54,616 nucleotides of DNA from Planctomycetaceae bacterium (lineage in GTDB: Bacteria; Planctomycetota; Planctomycetia; Pirellulales; Thermoguttaceae): contig WRKP01000013.1 of the NCBI GenBank assembly GCA_009778035.1, forward strand, positions 1 through 54,616, in the 5' to 3' direction. The position numbers and the translations under genes were made by a program. Under the pieces are notes generated by a model that saw nothing but the letters and a program-made list of their open reading frames with translations, was not told the origin of the DNA and searched no databases. Positions 34,569-42,920 of this stretch are shown here, one piece after another (position 1 is the first letter of the stretch; each line of letters opens with the position of its first letter).

Positions 34569-35765
34569 CTAAAACACTGCGACGCAACGCGGCAAAATGC
34601 CGTTAATATGCGCAATCAAAATGCCGTAATTCGTCATCGGCACGCCCTGATCCAATGCACAATGCACCCGATACTGCATCTCCCGATCATTCAACATGCA
34701 CCCCCCGCAATGCACCACCAAACGATACGGCGACAAATCGTCAGGAAACTCCCTGCCCGCCGTAAATTCAAATCGTATCTGCTTGCCCGTATAATCCGAA
34801 ATCCAGCGAGGCAACTTGACCGTACCAATATCATCGCATTGACGATGATGCGTACAACCTTCCGCAATCAATACCGTATCACCGTCGGCCAATCGGTCGA
34901 GCATCTTGGCTCCCTCCACAGCCGCGTTGAGCGAGCCTTTGAATCGGGCAAAGAGAATCGAAAACGAAGTCAAAAAAATGTCGTCCGGTATTTCCTTCGC
35001 CACCCTGCCAAAAATTTGACTGTCCGTAATGACTAATTTCGGCTTTAGGCCGTCGGTTGCAGACAGTGTTACCGCGAATCGTTCCATCGTTTGCCGTAGT
35101 TCTGTTTCGCGGACAACGAGGGCGGTCGCCTGGGCTTCCAAAATGTCGCGAATCGTTTGGTGTTGCGGCAGAATCAACCTCCCCTTCGGGGCGGCCTCGT
35201 CGAGCGGAATAACGAGTACAACCAAGTCGCCTGGCGCGAGCAAGTCCGCAACGAGGGGGTGCGTATTTTCGTTCGGCAACGGCAACGCGGCAAGGCGTTC
35301 CTTCAATTCCGTGATTTGCAGGTTTCGGGTTGCACTGACATAGATTGCCTCGGGATGAGGATTCGGGAGGTCAGGCAGCAGATCGCTTTTGTTAAAAACG
35401 ATGAGGTAGGGAATGTTTTTTGCACGGAAAATATCGAGAAGTTCTTCATCTGTTTGGGTTTTGCCGATGGTTGAATCGACGACGAGCAGCGCGATGTCGG
35501 CTTTATTGAGGATTTGTTTGGTTTTGCGGATTCGTTGTTCTCCGAGAGAGCCTTCGTCGTCGAAGCCGGGCGTGTCGATGATTACGACGGGACCCAGGGG
35601 CAGAAGTTCCATGGCTTTGAGGACGGGATCGGTGGTTGTGCCGGGAACATCGGAGACGACGGCGAGGTCTTGGCCGGTAACGGCATTGACGATACTCGAT
35701 TTTCCGGCATTGCGTTTGCCGAAAAAGCCGATGTGGAGACGCTGAGCAGAGGGAGTTTCGTTCAT
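34569..35765 (-). CDS. hydF: [FeFe]-hydrogenase maturation GTPase HydF
   Basis: 398 residues. N-terminal GTPase: GFFGKRNAGKSSIVNAVTG (G1), VPGTTTDPV (G2), DTPGFDDEG (G3), NKSDLLPD (G4). A dimerisation domain follows. The C-terminal [4Fe-4S] site has EGCTHHRQCDD and, about 50 residues later, VVHCGGCML: the CxH...HCxxC set of HydF. HydF is the scaffold on which HydE and HydG build the diiron part of the H-cluster, so the organism should make an [FeFe] hydrogenase. hydE, hydG and hydA are not nearby. Its ATG is 8 nt after a TATAAT box. Confidence 0.95.
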   Translation of the reverse strand: MNETPSAQRLHIGFFGKRNAGKSSIVNAVTGQDLAVVSDVPGTTTDPVLKAMELLPLGPVVIIDTPGFDDEGSLGEQRIRKTKQILNKADIALLVVDSTIGKTQTDEELLDIFRAKNIPYLIVFNKSDLLPDLPNPHPEAIYVSATRNLQITELKERLAALPLPNENTHPLVADLLAPGDLVVLVIPLDEAAPKGRLILPQHQTIRDILEAQATALVVRETELRQTMERFAVTLSATDGLKPKLVITDSQIFGRVAKEIPDDIFLTSFSILFARFKGSLNAAVEGAKMLDRLADGDTVLIAEGCTHHRQCDDIGTVKLPRWISDYTGKQIRFEFTAGREFPDDLSPYRLVVHCGGCMLNDREMQYRVHCALDQGVPMTNYGILIAHINGILPRCVAVF

Positions 35766-35772
35766 ATACTAT

Positions 35773-35800
35773 ATTATAGCGGACGTTGGCGGAGCCGCAA
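35773..35800 (-). promoter_or_regulatory. sigma70 promoter, leaderless hydF
   Basis: Minus strand: TTGCGG (35800-35795), 16 bp, TATAAT (35778-35773); the hydF ATG starts at 35765, 8 nt beyond the -10 box. No Shine-Dalgarno space exists. Confidence 0.65.
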
Positions 35801-35862
35801 TCGTTGGTTAACTCCTGGGAATGCACACAAGAGCGATTGCGCTACGGGCATCAAGACTGCTC

Positions 35863-35891
35863 TTGACGCATTTGGCAAGTTTCATCATGAT
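35863..35891 (+). promoter_or_regulatory. Possible promoter for parB
   Basis: TTGACG (35863-35868), 17 bp, CATGAT (35886-35891), followed by the parB start at 35923. The -10 matches at 4 of 6 positions. Confidence 0.4.
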
Positions 35892-35922
35892 TCCCCAAAG
35901 TCATTTGAGAAAGGATCGCAAT

Positions 35923-36882
35923 ATGGCAACGGGAAAACGCTTGGGAAGAGGACTGGAAACACTGCTCGGACGAATCGGCAGTCCAACAACAGCCGAAATT
36001 GATTCGATGGCCGAACAACAGGAGGAAATGGCAACCAATCGAATCGATATTACCAAAATCGAGTCGAATCCCTTCCAGCCGCGTAAGATTTTCGATGATT
36101 CCGAACTCGAAGAATTGGCCCAAAGCCTGCATCTGCACGGCCTATTGCAGCCGATTACGGTGCGTCAGGTCGACGGACGTTTTCAAATCGTTGCTGGCGA
36201 ACGCCGATTTCGCGCCGCACTGCGGATGGGTTGGAATGAGATTCCCGCCCAAATCTGCGAGGTCGATGACCAGCAAATGTCGGAACTCGCCCTGACTGAA
36301 AACATCCAGCGAAAAGACTTGAATGCCATCGAAAAGGCAACATCCTTTGCGCATTATCTGGAAGCCTATCCCGGCACGACACACGAAGAGTTGGCCAACC
36401 GGCTGGCGGTCAACCGCTCGACGGTAACGAACTTGCTCCGCTTGCTTAATCTTCCGCAGCAGTTGCAAGATGCGGTATGTCAGGAAAAACTTTCGTCGGG
36501 CCATGTCCGTGCATTGCTGAGGCTGTCGGAATGGGAGCAGATTGAGGTTGCATCGAAGATTCAAGCCGAAGATTGGAGTGTTCGGGAGACGGAGCGTTTT
36601 GTACAGGATTTGCTTCAGACGGGCGAGGCGGAATTGCCGAAAAACCCGGAGCAGACTTGGCGGATTGTCGATCAGGACGGCAAGAGCAGGCCGGTCGCTC
36701 GCCGGAGCGAGCAGGTCGTGCAACTGGAGGAAGAACTTCGGCATTATCTTGGCGGAATGAAGGTCCAGTTGGTGCAGACGAACGACCAGGGCAAGGGGAA
36801 ATTGGTGATTTCGTTTGGCAGTCATGCGGAATTCGAGCAGATTTATACGGCAATCTGCGGCGGCCATCGGGCGGTGGGATAG
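35923..36882 (+). CDS. parB: ParB/Spo0J family chromosome partition protein
   Basis: 319 residues from ATG 35923 (MATGKRLGRGLETLLG), which has AAAGGA upstream; an earlier in-frame ATG at 35821 adds 34 residues with no ParB character. The N-terminal KRLGRGLETLL box is the ParA-contact motif. The CTPase domain has NPFQPRKIFDD, GLLQPITVR and GERRFRAALRMGW (arginine box), then LTENIQRKDLNAIEKA. A helix-turn-helix follows (LAVNRSTVTNLLRLLNLP), then a C-terminal dimer domain. ParB loads on parS as a clamp and guides origin segregation. ParA is not adjacent (hydF is divergent upstream), and I saw no parS site. Confidence 0.93.
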   Translation: MATGKRLGRGLETLLGRIGSPTTAEIDSMAEQQEEMATNRIDITKIESNPFQPRKIFDDSELEELAQSLHLHGLLQPITVRQVDGRFQIVAGERRFRAALRMGWNEIPAQICEVDDQQMSELALTENIQRKDLNAIEKATSFAHYLEAYPGTTHEELANRLAVNRSTVTNLLRLLNLPQQLQDAVCQEKLSSGHVRALLRLSEWEQIEVASKIQAEDWSVRETERFVQDLLQTGEAELPKNPEQTWRIVDQDGKSRPVARRSEQVVQLEEELRHYLGGMKVQLVQTNDQGKGKLVISFGSHAEFEQIYTAICGGHRAVG

Positions 36883-37000
36883 ACCTCGTACCAGCGATTC
36901 CATTCTGTCTACCACGTCGATTTTGTAGTTTTCTTCGTTGAGCCGGAATAAAAATTCGTCCAGATAGAGTTGGATGTGCTTTGCCGATAAGGGGCAACAC
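36883..37000 (-). pseudogene. IS1595/ISXO2-like transposase C-terminal scrap
   Basis: Reading the minus strand between parB and proS gives LSAKHIQLYLDEFLFRLNEE followed by NYKIDVVDRM. This resembles the C-terminal KHLxxYLDEFxFRxN block of IS1595-family transposases. No start or catalytic region is left. The frame runs on antisense to parB with no meaning. Confidence 0.5.
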
Positions 37001-37083
37001 GGAGCGAGGAGGATCTCGTTTGGAGCAAAGGAGTAATGCCCAAAGCAATCACGGATTCGCCCTAACTGACGACGGACTCCGTC

Positions 37084-38841
37084 CTACCGGCTCGCCTGGA
37101 ACCGTTTGCTCGTCTTGCGCTCCTCATCAAGCATCGCCGCGATCGCCGAAACCGCCTCCGATACCGATAACATCGTCGAGCCGCTCTCCCATCGCCATTT
37201 GATTTCCAAATTCCCCTCGGCTAAACCCTTTTCGCCAATCACGATCCGCAACGGAAATCCCACCAAATCGGCATCCTTAAATTTCACGCCCGGACGCTGA
37301 TCGCGGTCATCCACAATGCAATCAATTCCCCGTTCTTCCAAACCGTCATGCAACGCCTTGGCCAATTCCATCGTCTTCTCGTCGGTAATTTTCATCGGAC
37401 AGATCACGACCTCATACGGTGCCAAATTGACCGGGAAGATGATACCGGCCTCGTCATGCGATGTCTCAATCAAGCCCGCTACGATGCGGTTAATCCCGAT
37501 CCCATAACATCCCATAATAATCGTTTTTTGCGTTTCGTCGTCATCCAAAAACTTGGCATTGAGCGCGTCGGAATACTTGGTGCCGAGTTTGAAAACATGG
37601 CCGACTTCGATGGCCGACTGAATCGACAACTTCCCGGAACAACGCGGGCAGGAGTCGCCCGCAACGGCATCCCGCAAATCGCCCAGTGCCGTCGGCTTGA
37701 AATCGCGGTACGGATTCACATTCACCAGATGCTTTTCGTTCTTATTCGCTCCCGTAACGGCATTGACCGCTTCCATCACGGAATAGTCCGCGTAAATGGG
37801 AATCGGCTCCTTCAACCCGACGGGTCCGGCAAAACCAACCGGCGCGCCCGTAACACGCTCGATCGTTGCCGCATCGGCAAGTTCCAGTTTGGAAAAATTC
37901 AAATTACGCTTGATTTTGTTCTCATTGGCATCGTGATCGCCGCGAATCAGTACGGCAATCGGCTTATCATCGGCACGATAAATCAGCGTTTTAATCAATT
38001 TTGTCGGCTTTATTTTGAGAAACTTGCAGACCTGCTCGACGGTATGCGCTCCCGGCGTGTTGAGTTCAGCAATGTCCTTCAAATTCACGCTGCTGTCCCG
38101 GGGCTTGTCGCCGCCGCCGATTTCCGCTTTTTCGGTGTTGGCCGCATACACGCAATCATCGCAATGGACGACTTTGTCTTCGCCGTGCGCGGAAGGAATC
38201 ATAAATTCGTGGGACGCATCCCCGCCGATGGGGCCTGATTCCGCTTCGACGGCCAAATAGGGCAGTCCGCAGCGGCTGAAAATCTTGCTGTAAGCCGCAT
38301 ACATGGCCTTGTAGGTTTCATTGAGCGATTCGAGCGTCGGATGAAAACTGTACGCATCTTTCATGATGAATTCGCTGGTCCGCAGCACGCCAAACCGTGG
38401 CCGTTCTTCGTTGCGGAACTTCGTTTGGATTTGGTAAAGCGTGATCGGCAGTTGTCGGTAACTGGCAACGAATCGGGCAACGATTTCGGTTACTTCTTCT
38501 TCGTGTGTGGGACAGAAGACGACGGGAATTTTTTTTCCGCCGCGGTGTAAATCGGATTTGATGAGAACGTTGCCGAAGACGTCGATGCGTCCCGTTTGTT
38601 CGTAGAGCGAGGCGGGACACAGGGCGGTCATAAGCAGTTCGACGGCACCGGTTTTATTCATTTCTTCCCGAACGATTTGGGTGGCTTTGTGAAGGGAACG
38701 CAATCCGAAGGGGAGGTAGGCATAGGCACCGGCCATAATTTGGGTGATAAGTCCTGCTCGGAGCATGAGGATATGCGAAGGGATTTCTGCTCCTTCGGGC
38801 GTTTCTTTCATGGTGGGGATAAACGTTTTTGACCAGTACAT
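37084..38841 (-). CDS. proS: Prolyl-tRNA synthetase
   Basis: 585 residues from ATG 38841 (MYWSKTFIPTMKETPEGAEI). Class II synthetase of the bacterial type with an editing insertion. Motif 1 region AYAYLPFGLRSLHKATQIVR; motif 2 TKFRNEERPRFGVLRTSEFI; editing (INS) domain about residues 230-400 (KPTKLIKTLIYRADDKPIAV); motif 3 MGCYGIGINRIVAGLIE; anticodon domain PYEVVICPMKI and GVKFKDADLVGFPLRIVIGE. It charges tRNA-Pro. An upstream start at 38898 would overlap the promoter and lacks family similarity. Confidence 0.96.
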   Translation of the reverse strand: MYWSKTFIPTMKETPEGAEIPSHILMLRAGLITQIMAGAYAYLPFGLRSLHKATQIVREEMNKTGAVELLMTALCPASLYEQTGRIDVFGNVLIKSDLHRGGKKIPVVFCPTHEEEVTEIVARFVASYRQLPITLYQIQTKFRNEERPRFGVLRTSEFIMKDAYSFHPTLESLNETYKAMYAAYSKIFSRCGLPYLAVEAESGPIGGDASHEFMIPSAHGEDKVVHCDDCVYAANTEKAEIGGGDKPRDSSVNLKDIAELNTPGAHTVEQVCKFLKIKPTKLIKTLIYRADDKPIAVLIRGDHDANENKIKRNLNFSKLELADAATIERVTGAPVGFAGPVGLKEPIPIYADYSVMEAVNAVTGANKNEKHLVNVNPYRDFKPTALGDLRDAVAGDSCPRCSGKLSIQSAIEVGHVFKLGTKYSDALNAKFLDDDETQKTIIMGCYGIGINRIVAGLIETSHDEAGIIFPVNLAPYEVVICPMKITDEKTMELAKALHDGLEERGIDCIVDDRDQRPGVKFKDADLVGFPLRIVIGEKGLAEGNLEIKWRWESGSTMLSVSEAVSAIAAMLDEERKTSKRFQASR

Positions 38842-38869
38842 ATTTAACAATCGCGCTAGAGAGGGCTTT

Positions 38870-38898
38870 AGTATAACCGATTTCGGGCGTGTGCGCAA
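38870..38898 (-). promoter_or_regulatory. sigma70 promoter for proS abutting a family-A repeat
   Basis: Minus strand: TTGCGC (38898-38893), 17 bp, TATACT (38875-38870), leader about 22 nt. The -35 lies at the CTCTTGC edge of the family-A half element at 38896-38925. Confidence 0.65.
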
Positions 38899-38925
38899 GA
38901 GCCGGGGGCTTACGCCCCCGGGTAC
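38893..38925. repeat. Family-A half element between proS and the GH-A gene
   Basis: GCGCAAGAGCCGGGGGCTTA followed by CGCCCCCGGG: a strong 9-bp G/C stem. It lies 5 bp beyond the stop of the upstream minus-strand glycosidase gene and may terminate it, while its edge supplies the proS -35. Confidence 0.7.
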
Positions 38926-38929
38926 GCAA

Positions 38930-41059
38930 CTATTGCAGCACCGCCCAAATCGGCTCCTCCGTCAACATAACAACACCATCCCCAAACTGCAACGGCGTGC
39001 CAAACATATTCATTACCGACGAAATCGAAGGCAAACGCACTCGCTTTTCTCCCTGCTCCACCCAAAGCACCAAACGATCCGACTCGCCCGCCTTCGTCAA
39101 CCGATAAGCATACACGCCATCCTGCGACAAAACTTCATCCTTCGCAATCCTCCGGCCTGCCGTATTGCTCGACATCACCGAAAATGCCACAAACGCCGGC
39201 TTCACCTGCAAATCCAGCCGGTCATGACAGATTAAACCAAAATTGTGCTCCTGGTCTATCCGATCTGTGCCGTCATTCTTCAAATCATACCAAATATACT
39301 TTTCGACCTCGTCCAGTGCGAGAAGCGGTACGGCACTGCGGACCACCATTGCCGCCTGAAAAAGTTCCGCATCCCTGGCCGGATGCTTTGCCGGTGTAGG
39401 CCAACCAATCTCCGTGATCCAAATCTTGGGTTCCTTCATTCCATTCTGTTTCATCAATTCCGCAAAACCGAGCACTTCCTCGACGAGGCCGCTCTCTTCC
39501 GGCGTGCGCGGCTGACGATACGGATGGATCGAAAACGCATCGCAGTATTTGAGTGCGCCCAGTTTGAGCAACCCTTCCATCTGCCGACGATGATGCACCG
39601 GATGATCGCCGCCGCCCCCGATGATGTACGCATCGGGATCGACCGACTTGACCGCCTCATATGTCGCCTGGAGCAGTTTGAGATAATTTTCCGGCGTGTT
39701 TTGGCCGCTGTCTTCGGCATGCCGCATCCCGCAGGCGATGAACCATTCATTCCAGACTTCGTAATACTTGATTCGGCCTTTGAATTGTTCGGCAACGAAT
39801 CGGCTATAATTCGCGAAACCGGCAACTGCCTCATCGGAAACGGGAAAGCCGTTATCGTCGTAAAAGCGGTTGGAATAATTCAAAATGAGCAGCGGTTCGA
39901 GTCCTTTTTCGCGTGCCAAGTCGATATAAGTGGCGTAATTCGGCACGGTCAACACTCCTTTTTCCCGTTCGACATTGCTCCAAGTCATTTCATCGCGGAT
40001 CATACCGAAGCCTGCCTTGACGGCAAAGTCCAGGGAGTTCGTGTTCCAACCCTGTTGATAGTGCGTGCACACACCGAGCCGATCGTCCTGCGGCATGTTC
40101 GGCTTGATGGAACCATACGAAAATGTGACGGGAAGGATATTAACTCTTTCGCCGTCGGCATTTTGTACATATCCGGTGATAACGACTCGTACCGCACTGG
40201 GATAATTAACCGCCATAGGAATCCGATGAACAGCGTTTGCTTCGCCTGATAGCATCATTGGGCTGGCGGGTCTTCTCGTTGGGGGAAAACCGCCCGGTGC
40301 TGAACGGTATTCCAACGCATAAAACAGCCTTTCTCCTTCTTTCAGATTTTTCGGCGTAATCCGAAATCGAATCTCTCCATTTTCACTCTCAAAGAGCAGT
40401 CCCGGCGGAGAATCGGCGGAGAATTCGATTTTTAGGGCATCGCGCAACTCGACCGACTCATACAGGGCAAGTTCCGTGATTTCGAGCGTGCCTTTGCCGA
40501 TAAAACCCGGCTCCGGCCTGTCGAGCAGGATCGAGACGATTTCGCAGGGGAATTGGAGTTGTTTGTCGCCGTCGCCGCCCCAGATGCCGTCCGGCGAGGT
40601 TTCGATGGCCGCAAAGAGCAGAGGGCTGACACCCCCTGCTCTTGATGGATAACCGAGTGTGTGTTGATGGATTTCGCCGGAAGGGTCACGTAACCGCATC
40701 CGCACTGCGCCCGCTTTGGGCAGGTCGGTGATGAAGACACCGCCGAGGCTGAAGCCGGGCGTGTCGATTTTGAGATTCGTTTGAATTTCGAGGTATTCAA
40801 GTCCATCGCGTCCGGTAAATTCGTAGTCGATGACGAGTTTTTCTTTGGAGGTGCGAGCGGATCGGCTTGCTTTGGCGGTTTGTGGATGTTCGAGCGGCTG
40901 GAAGATTGGGTTGGCCAGATCGAAGGGCGAGCCTTGTTGGGAGAATCGGAGGGGATTGACGGTTGCATCATCCATCATTGGCGGGTGAAATTCGATCCAT
41001 TCTTCGGCAAGGGCATTGGCGGCGAAAAGGAGGAAAACGGCAAGCAGAGTGGTCGGCAT
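38930..41059 (-). CDS. Secreted clan GH-A glycosidase (GH39/GH5-like) with in-frame palindrome
   Basis: 709 residues with signal peptide MPTTLLAVFLLFAANALAEE. The N-terminal 300 residues are beta-rich, possibly two carbohydrate-binding sandwiches. The TIM barrel starts near residue 325 (GVCTHYQQGWNTNSLDFAVK). Acid/base Glu438 in YYEVWNEWFIACG and nucleophile Glu550 in KIWITEIGWPTPAKH fit clan GH-A, GH39-like. Residues about 139-149 (SRAGGVSPLL) are encoded by a 30-bp family-A palindrome inserted between LGYP and FAAIETSPDGIWGG. Substrate unknown. Starts about 180 bp from the envelope-protein gene, separated by two inverted family-A halves. Confidence 0.85.
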   Translation of the reverse strand: MPTTLLAVFLLFAANALAEEWIEFHPPMMDDATVNPLRFSQQGSPFDLANPIFQPLEHPQTAKASRSARTSKEKLVIDYEFTGRDGLEYLEIQTNLKIDTPGFSLGGVFITDLPKAGAVRMRLRDPSGEIHQHTLGYPSRAGGVSPLLFAAIETSPDGIWGGDGDKQLQFPCEIVSILLDRPEPGFIGKGTLEITELALYESVELRDALKIEFSADSPPGLLFESENGEIRFRITPKNLKEGERLFYALEYRSAPGGFPPTRRPASPMMLSGEANAVHRIPMAVNYPSAVRVVITGYVQNADGERVNILPVTFSYGSIKPNMPQDDRLGVCTHYQQGWNTNSLDFAVKAGFGMIRDEMTWSNVEREKGVLTVPNYATYIDLAREKGLEPLLILNYSNRFYDDNGFPVSDEAVAGFANYSRFVAEQFKGRIKYYEVWNEWFIACGMRHAEDSGQNTPENYLKLLQATYEAVKSVDPDAYIIGGGGDHPVHHRRQMEGLLKLGALKYCDAFSIHPYRQPRTPEESGLVEEVLGFAELMKQNGMKEPKIWITEIGWPTPAKHPARDAELFQAAMVVRSAVPLLALDEVEKYIWYDLKNDGTDRIDQEHNFGLICHDRLDLQVKPAFVAFSVMSSNTAGRRIAKDEVLSQDGVYAYRLTKAGESDRLVLWVEQGEKRVRLPSISSVMNMFGTPLQFGDGVVMLTEEPIWAVLQ
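40615..40644. repeat. Family-A palindrome (30 bp) inside the glycosidase coding sequence
   Basis: AAGAGCAGAGGG (40615-40626) faces CCCCCTGCTCTT (40633-40644) around CTGACA. It is exactly ten codons, and the host frame stays open. Confidence 0.85.
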
Positions 41060-41119
41060 AGCGGGAAAGTCGGAAAGAAAGGGCCCATTCTACCAAAAAA
41101 TGTGTTGCAAGAGCGTGTG

Positions 41120-41214
41120 CGTGCGAGCCGGGGGCGTAAGCCCCCAGCCCGGGTTTTGCGACATATGATATTCTTTGATAGACTCACCCGGGGGCTGACG
41201 CCCCCGGCTCTTGA
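41120..41214. repeat. Family-A inverted pair between two minus-strand genes
   Basis: A half element (GAGCCGGGGGCGTAAGCCCC..., 41120-41148) and an inverted half (CCCGGGGGCTGACGCCCCCG with GCTCTT, 41189-41214) flank about 40 bp of AT-rich DNA. The whole looks like a 95-bp MITE-like unit, a longer version of the 75-bp element in the FGE gene. It follows the envelope-protein stop (41238) and may act as its terminator. Confidence 0.75.
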
Positions 41215-41237
41215 ACGCGTTACCCATACGCGTTGCT

Positions 41238-42566
41238 CTACCAGTAAACCGCTTTGGTGAAGAAGGAATTGTTGCCCGCAACGCTAAACATAGAACGATG
41301 GGAGTTTGCCTGTCGGAATACCGCACCGCCACGTAAATAGATGACGATGCCCATCGACATCGACCAACTCTCCAAATGATCGCCATAAATACTCAACCCA
41401 CTAGACGGTGCCAAAAAGGAAATGCCGCCGTTGACCGCAATTCGATCACTGACCGCAACCTCGCCGAGTGCGTTGAATATGAAGTCGCCGTATGTCGTTG
41501 CTCCACATCGCAATTCAACTTGTCCGCCATTATCCAAGTATTTTCGGAAAAAGAGCAGGCAATAATCCTGCGGTGCGGTCGTGTAGACCCCGACCGCATC
41601 CGGGAGTTCCGCATCCCATATTGTCGGTTTGTCATTAAAAACATTGAATGCGCCCGCAAATCCGACCTCAAAACGGCCAAGCGAACGAGTCGCTAATTCA
41701 CACCGCATTTGGCGTATTTTAACAGGTCCAAAGTGCCGAGTGCGGTCTTCAAACCAATCGAAGGCGACACCGCCTTGAATGGGCAAGCGGTCGAATCGTC
41801 TGAATATGGCACCCGTCATAAAGAGTTGGCTTCGTATCGGTTCGGCAAATAGGTCGGCCTGCACGGCACGCACTCCGTATTGTCCCGTTACCGTTCCTTG
41901 TGGAGTCATCGCGGTTGACCAGTTGATTCCTTCGCTGATTCCAAAACTTCCGGCTCCGCCGCTCAAACCCGTCTTGAACGCAGTCGTTTCGGTGAATGCC
42001 GTGATGTTATCAAAAAATCCCATCCCAAATGCGACGGGAAAAGGGCCGGTGATGTATGTATCCGACGAAAGCGAGCCCGTTTCAAGCATACTTGAATAGT
42101 CATCAACCACCATTCCCTCGTCGGTAAAGATGATGTTGCTGGTATCGGCAGTCGTATTTCTTCGGTTGGGAACTTGCCGTGGCCGAACAACCTGGGGTTG
42201 CGGTTCGAAATCTTCGTCATAAATCAGGCTTTGCGAAACGAGAGAGCCTATCGGGTCAATGCCATCGAACACGACTTGTTGGTTTTGCGGCCGCTGCAAA
42301 AGGGGATTACGGTTGGGTCGCGGCAGCGGTTCCGGCAGTGATTCCGGGAAGGTCAGTTCGCTTTGAGAATTTCGCGGAAACACTGGTCCCAGGTGATCGG
42401 CGGCATAAACTGCGGACGCATTCAAGACGAGTGCAATGCAGAATGCTGCGGTGCATAAACCGAGTAGGACAAAAAACGGAATGGGGGGGGAAAAGCGAAT
42501 CATCATACTGTTCGGAGCAACATTTCGGGGCAGAGCCTCGTCAAGTTGCATTGGGTAGATTTCCAC
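41238..42566 (-). CDS. Planctomycete-type envelope protein, probably beta-rich
   Basis: Up to 442 residues from GTG 42566; ATG 42551 and ATG 42506 are alternatives. A long hydrophobic segment (FFVLLGLCTAAFCIALVLNA, before SAVYA) is a signal peptide or anchor with an unusually long n-region. The mature part has alternating aromatic/Gly strands (MGFFDNITAFTETTAFKTGL, GGAGSFGISEGINWS, GAIFRRFDRLPIQGGVAFDW, LDNGGQVELRCG). This resembles planctomycete outer-membrane-associated families (possibly DUF6666) with a barrel-like C-terminal half. No enzymatic motif is seen. Function unknown. Confidence 0.65.
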   Translation of the reverse strand: MEIYPMQLDEALPRNVAPNSMMIRFSPPIPFFVLLGLCTAAFCIALVLNASAVYAADHLGPVFPRNSQSELTFPESLPEPLPRPNRNPLLQRPQNQQVVFDGIDPIGSLVSQSLIYDEDFEPQPQVVRPRQVPNRRNTTADTSNIIFTDEGMVVDDYSSMLETGSLSSDTYITGPFPVAFGMGFFDNITAFTETTAFKTGLSGGAGSFGISEGINWSTAMTPQGTVTGQYGVRAVQADLFAEPIRSQLFMTGAIFRRFDRLPIQGGVAFDWFEDRTRHFGPVKIRQMRCELATRSLGRFEVGFAGAFNVFNDKPTIWDAELPDAVGVYTTAPQDYCLLFFRKYLDNGGQVELRCGATTYGDFIFNALGEVAVSDRIAVNGGISFLAPSSGLSIYGDHLESWSMSMGIVIYLRGGAVFRQANSHRSMFSVAGNNSFFTKAVYW

Positions 42567-42658
42567 AATGTCTATATCGGCAGGGAATTGCCGTTACATT
42601 CGGAATAATTGGAAAAATCGTTAAAATTTGCCCAAATTGACAAAGCGATTTCATAAAA

Positions 42659-42776
42659 GGTAGGTTGCCGACCGCCGGGCGGCAACTGCGGCACTCCGCA
42701 TAGAGAGCCTCCCAGTCGGCTGCGCCGACGCACCCGCCCGGCGGTCGGCTGCCTACCAGAAATCGGCTGCCTACCT
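42659..42776. repeat. Family-C MITE-like inverted repeat
   Basis: Outer arms GGTAGGTTGCCGACCGCCGG+GCGG (42659-42682) and the complement of GGTAGGCAGCCGACCGCCGG+GCGG (42734-42757) differ at two positions. Between them are 51 bp including a smaller inverted sequence (GTCGGCTGCGCCGAC). The right arm end (CGGCTGCCTACC) is repeated once more at 42764-42775. Confidence 0.8.
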
Positions 42777-42792
42777 ATTCGTCCTGCGTCCC

Positions 42793-42821
42793 TTGCACGC
42801 CGACCCGATATGCGGTAGAAT
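42793..42821 (+). promoter_or_regulatory. sigma70 promoter for the M24 peptidase
   Basis: TTGCAC (42793-42798), 17 bp, TAGAAT (42816-42821). The leader to ATG 42921 is about 93 nt and contains a family-B half that can fold. Confidence 0.55.
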
Positions 42822-42920
42822 GGGCCGTCCGGCAACCCTCAAAGCCTGGATTCCGGCGTGCGCCGGGATTCCGGTTTTCCGAACAAGCCTGATCGACGCA
42901 AAGACAGAATCTCTGATTTT

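Larger units (their letters stand above)
42567..42920. other. Repeat-filled intergenic region between divergent genes
   Basis: Holds a family-C inverted repeat (42659-42776), the promoter of the M24 peptidase gene (42793-42821) and a family-B half (42846-42874, CTGGATTCCGGCGTGCGCCG). No coding sequence is supported. Confidence 0.6.

Noticed and set aside
34423-34587. An N-terminal extension of the four-helix membrane protein
   Set aside because: The extension is the translation of a family-B repeat (SVIPAQAGIQ) and is not protein-like otherwise.
35750-36900. A parS site near parB
   Set aside because: I looked for a TGTTTCACGTGAAACA-like 16-mer around parB and saw none; parS may lie elsewhere.
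41107-41214. CRISPR-like repeated palindromes
   Set aside because: Repeats are dispersed, inverted and not regularly spaced, with no cas genes. They are palindromic elements.
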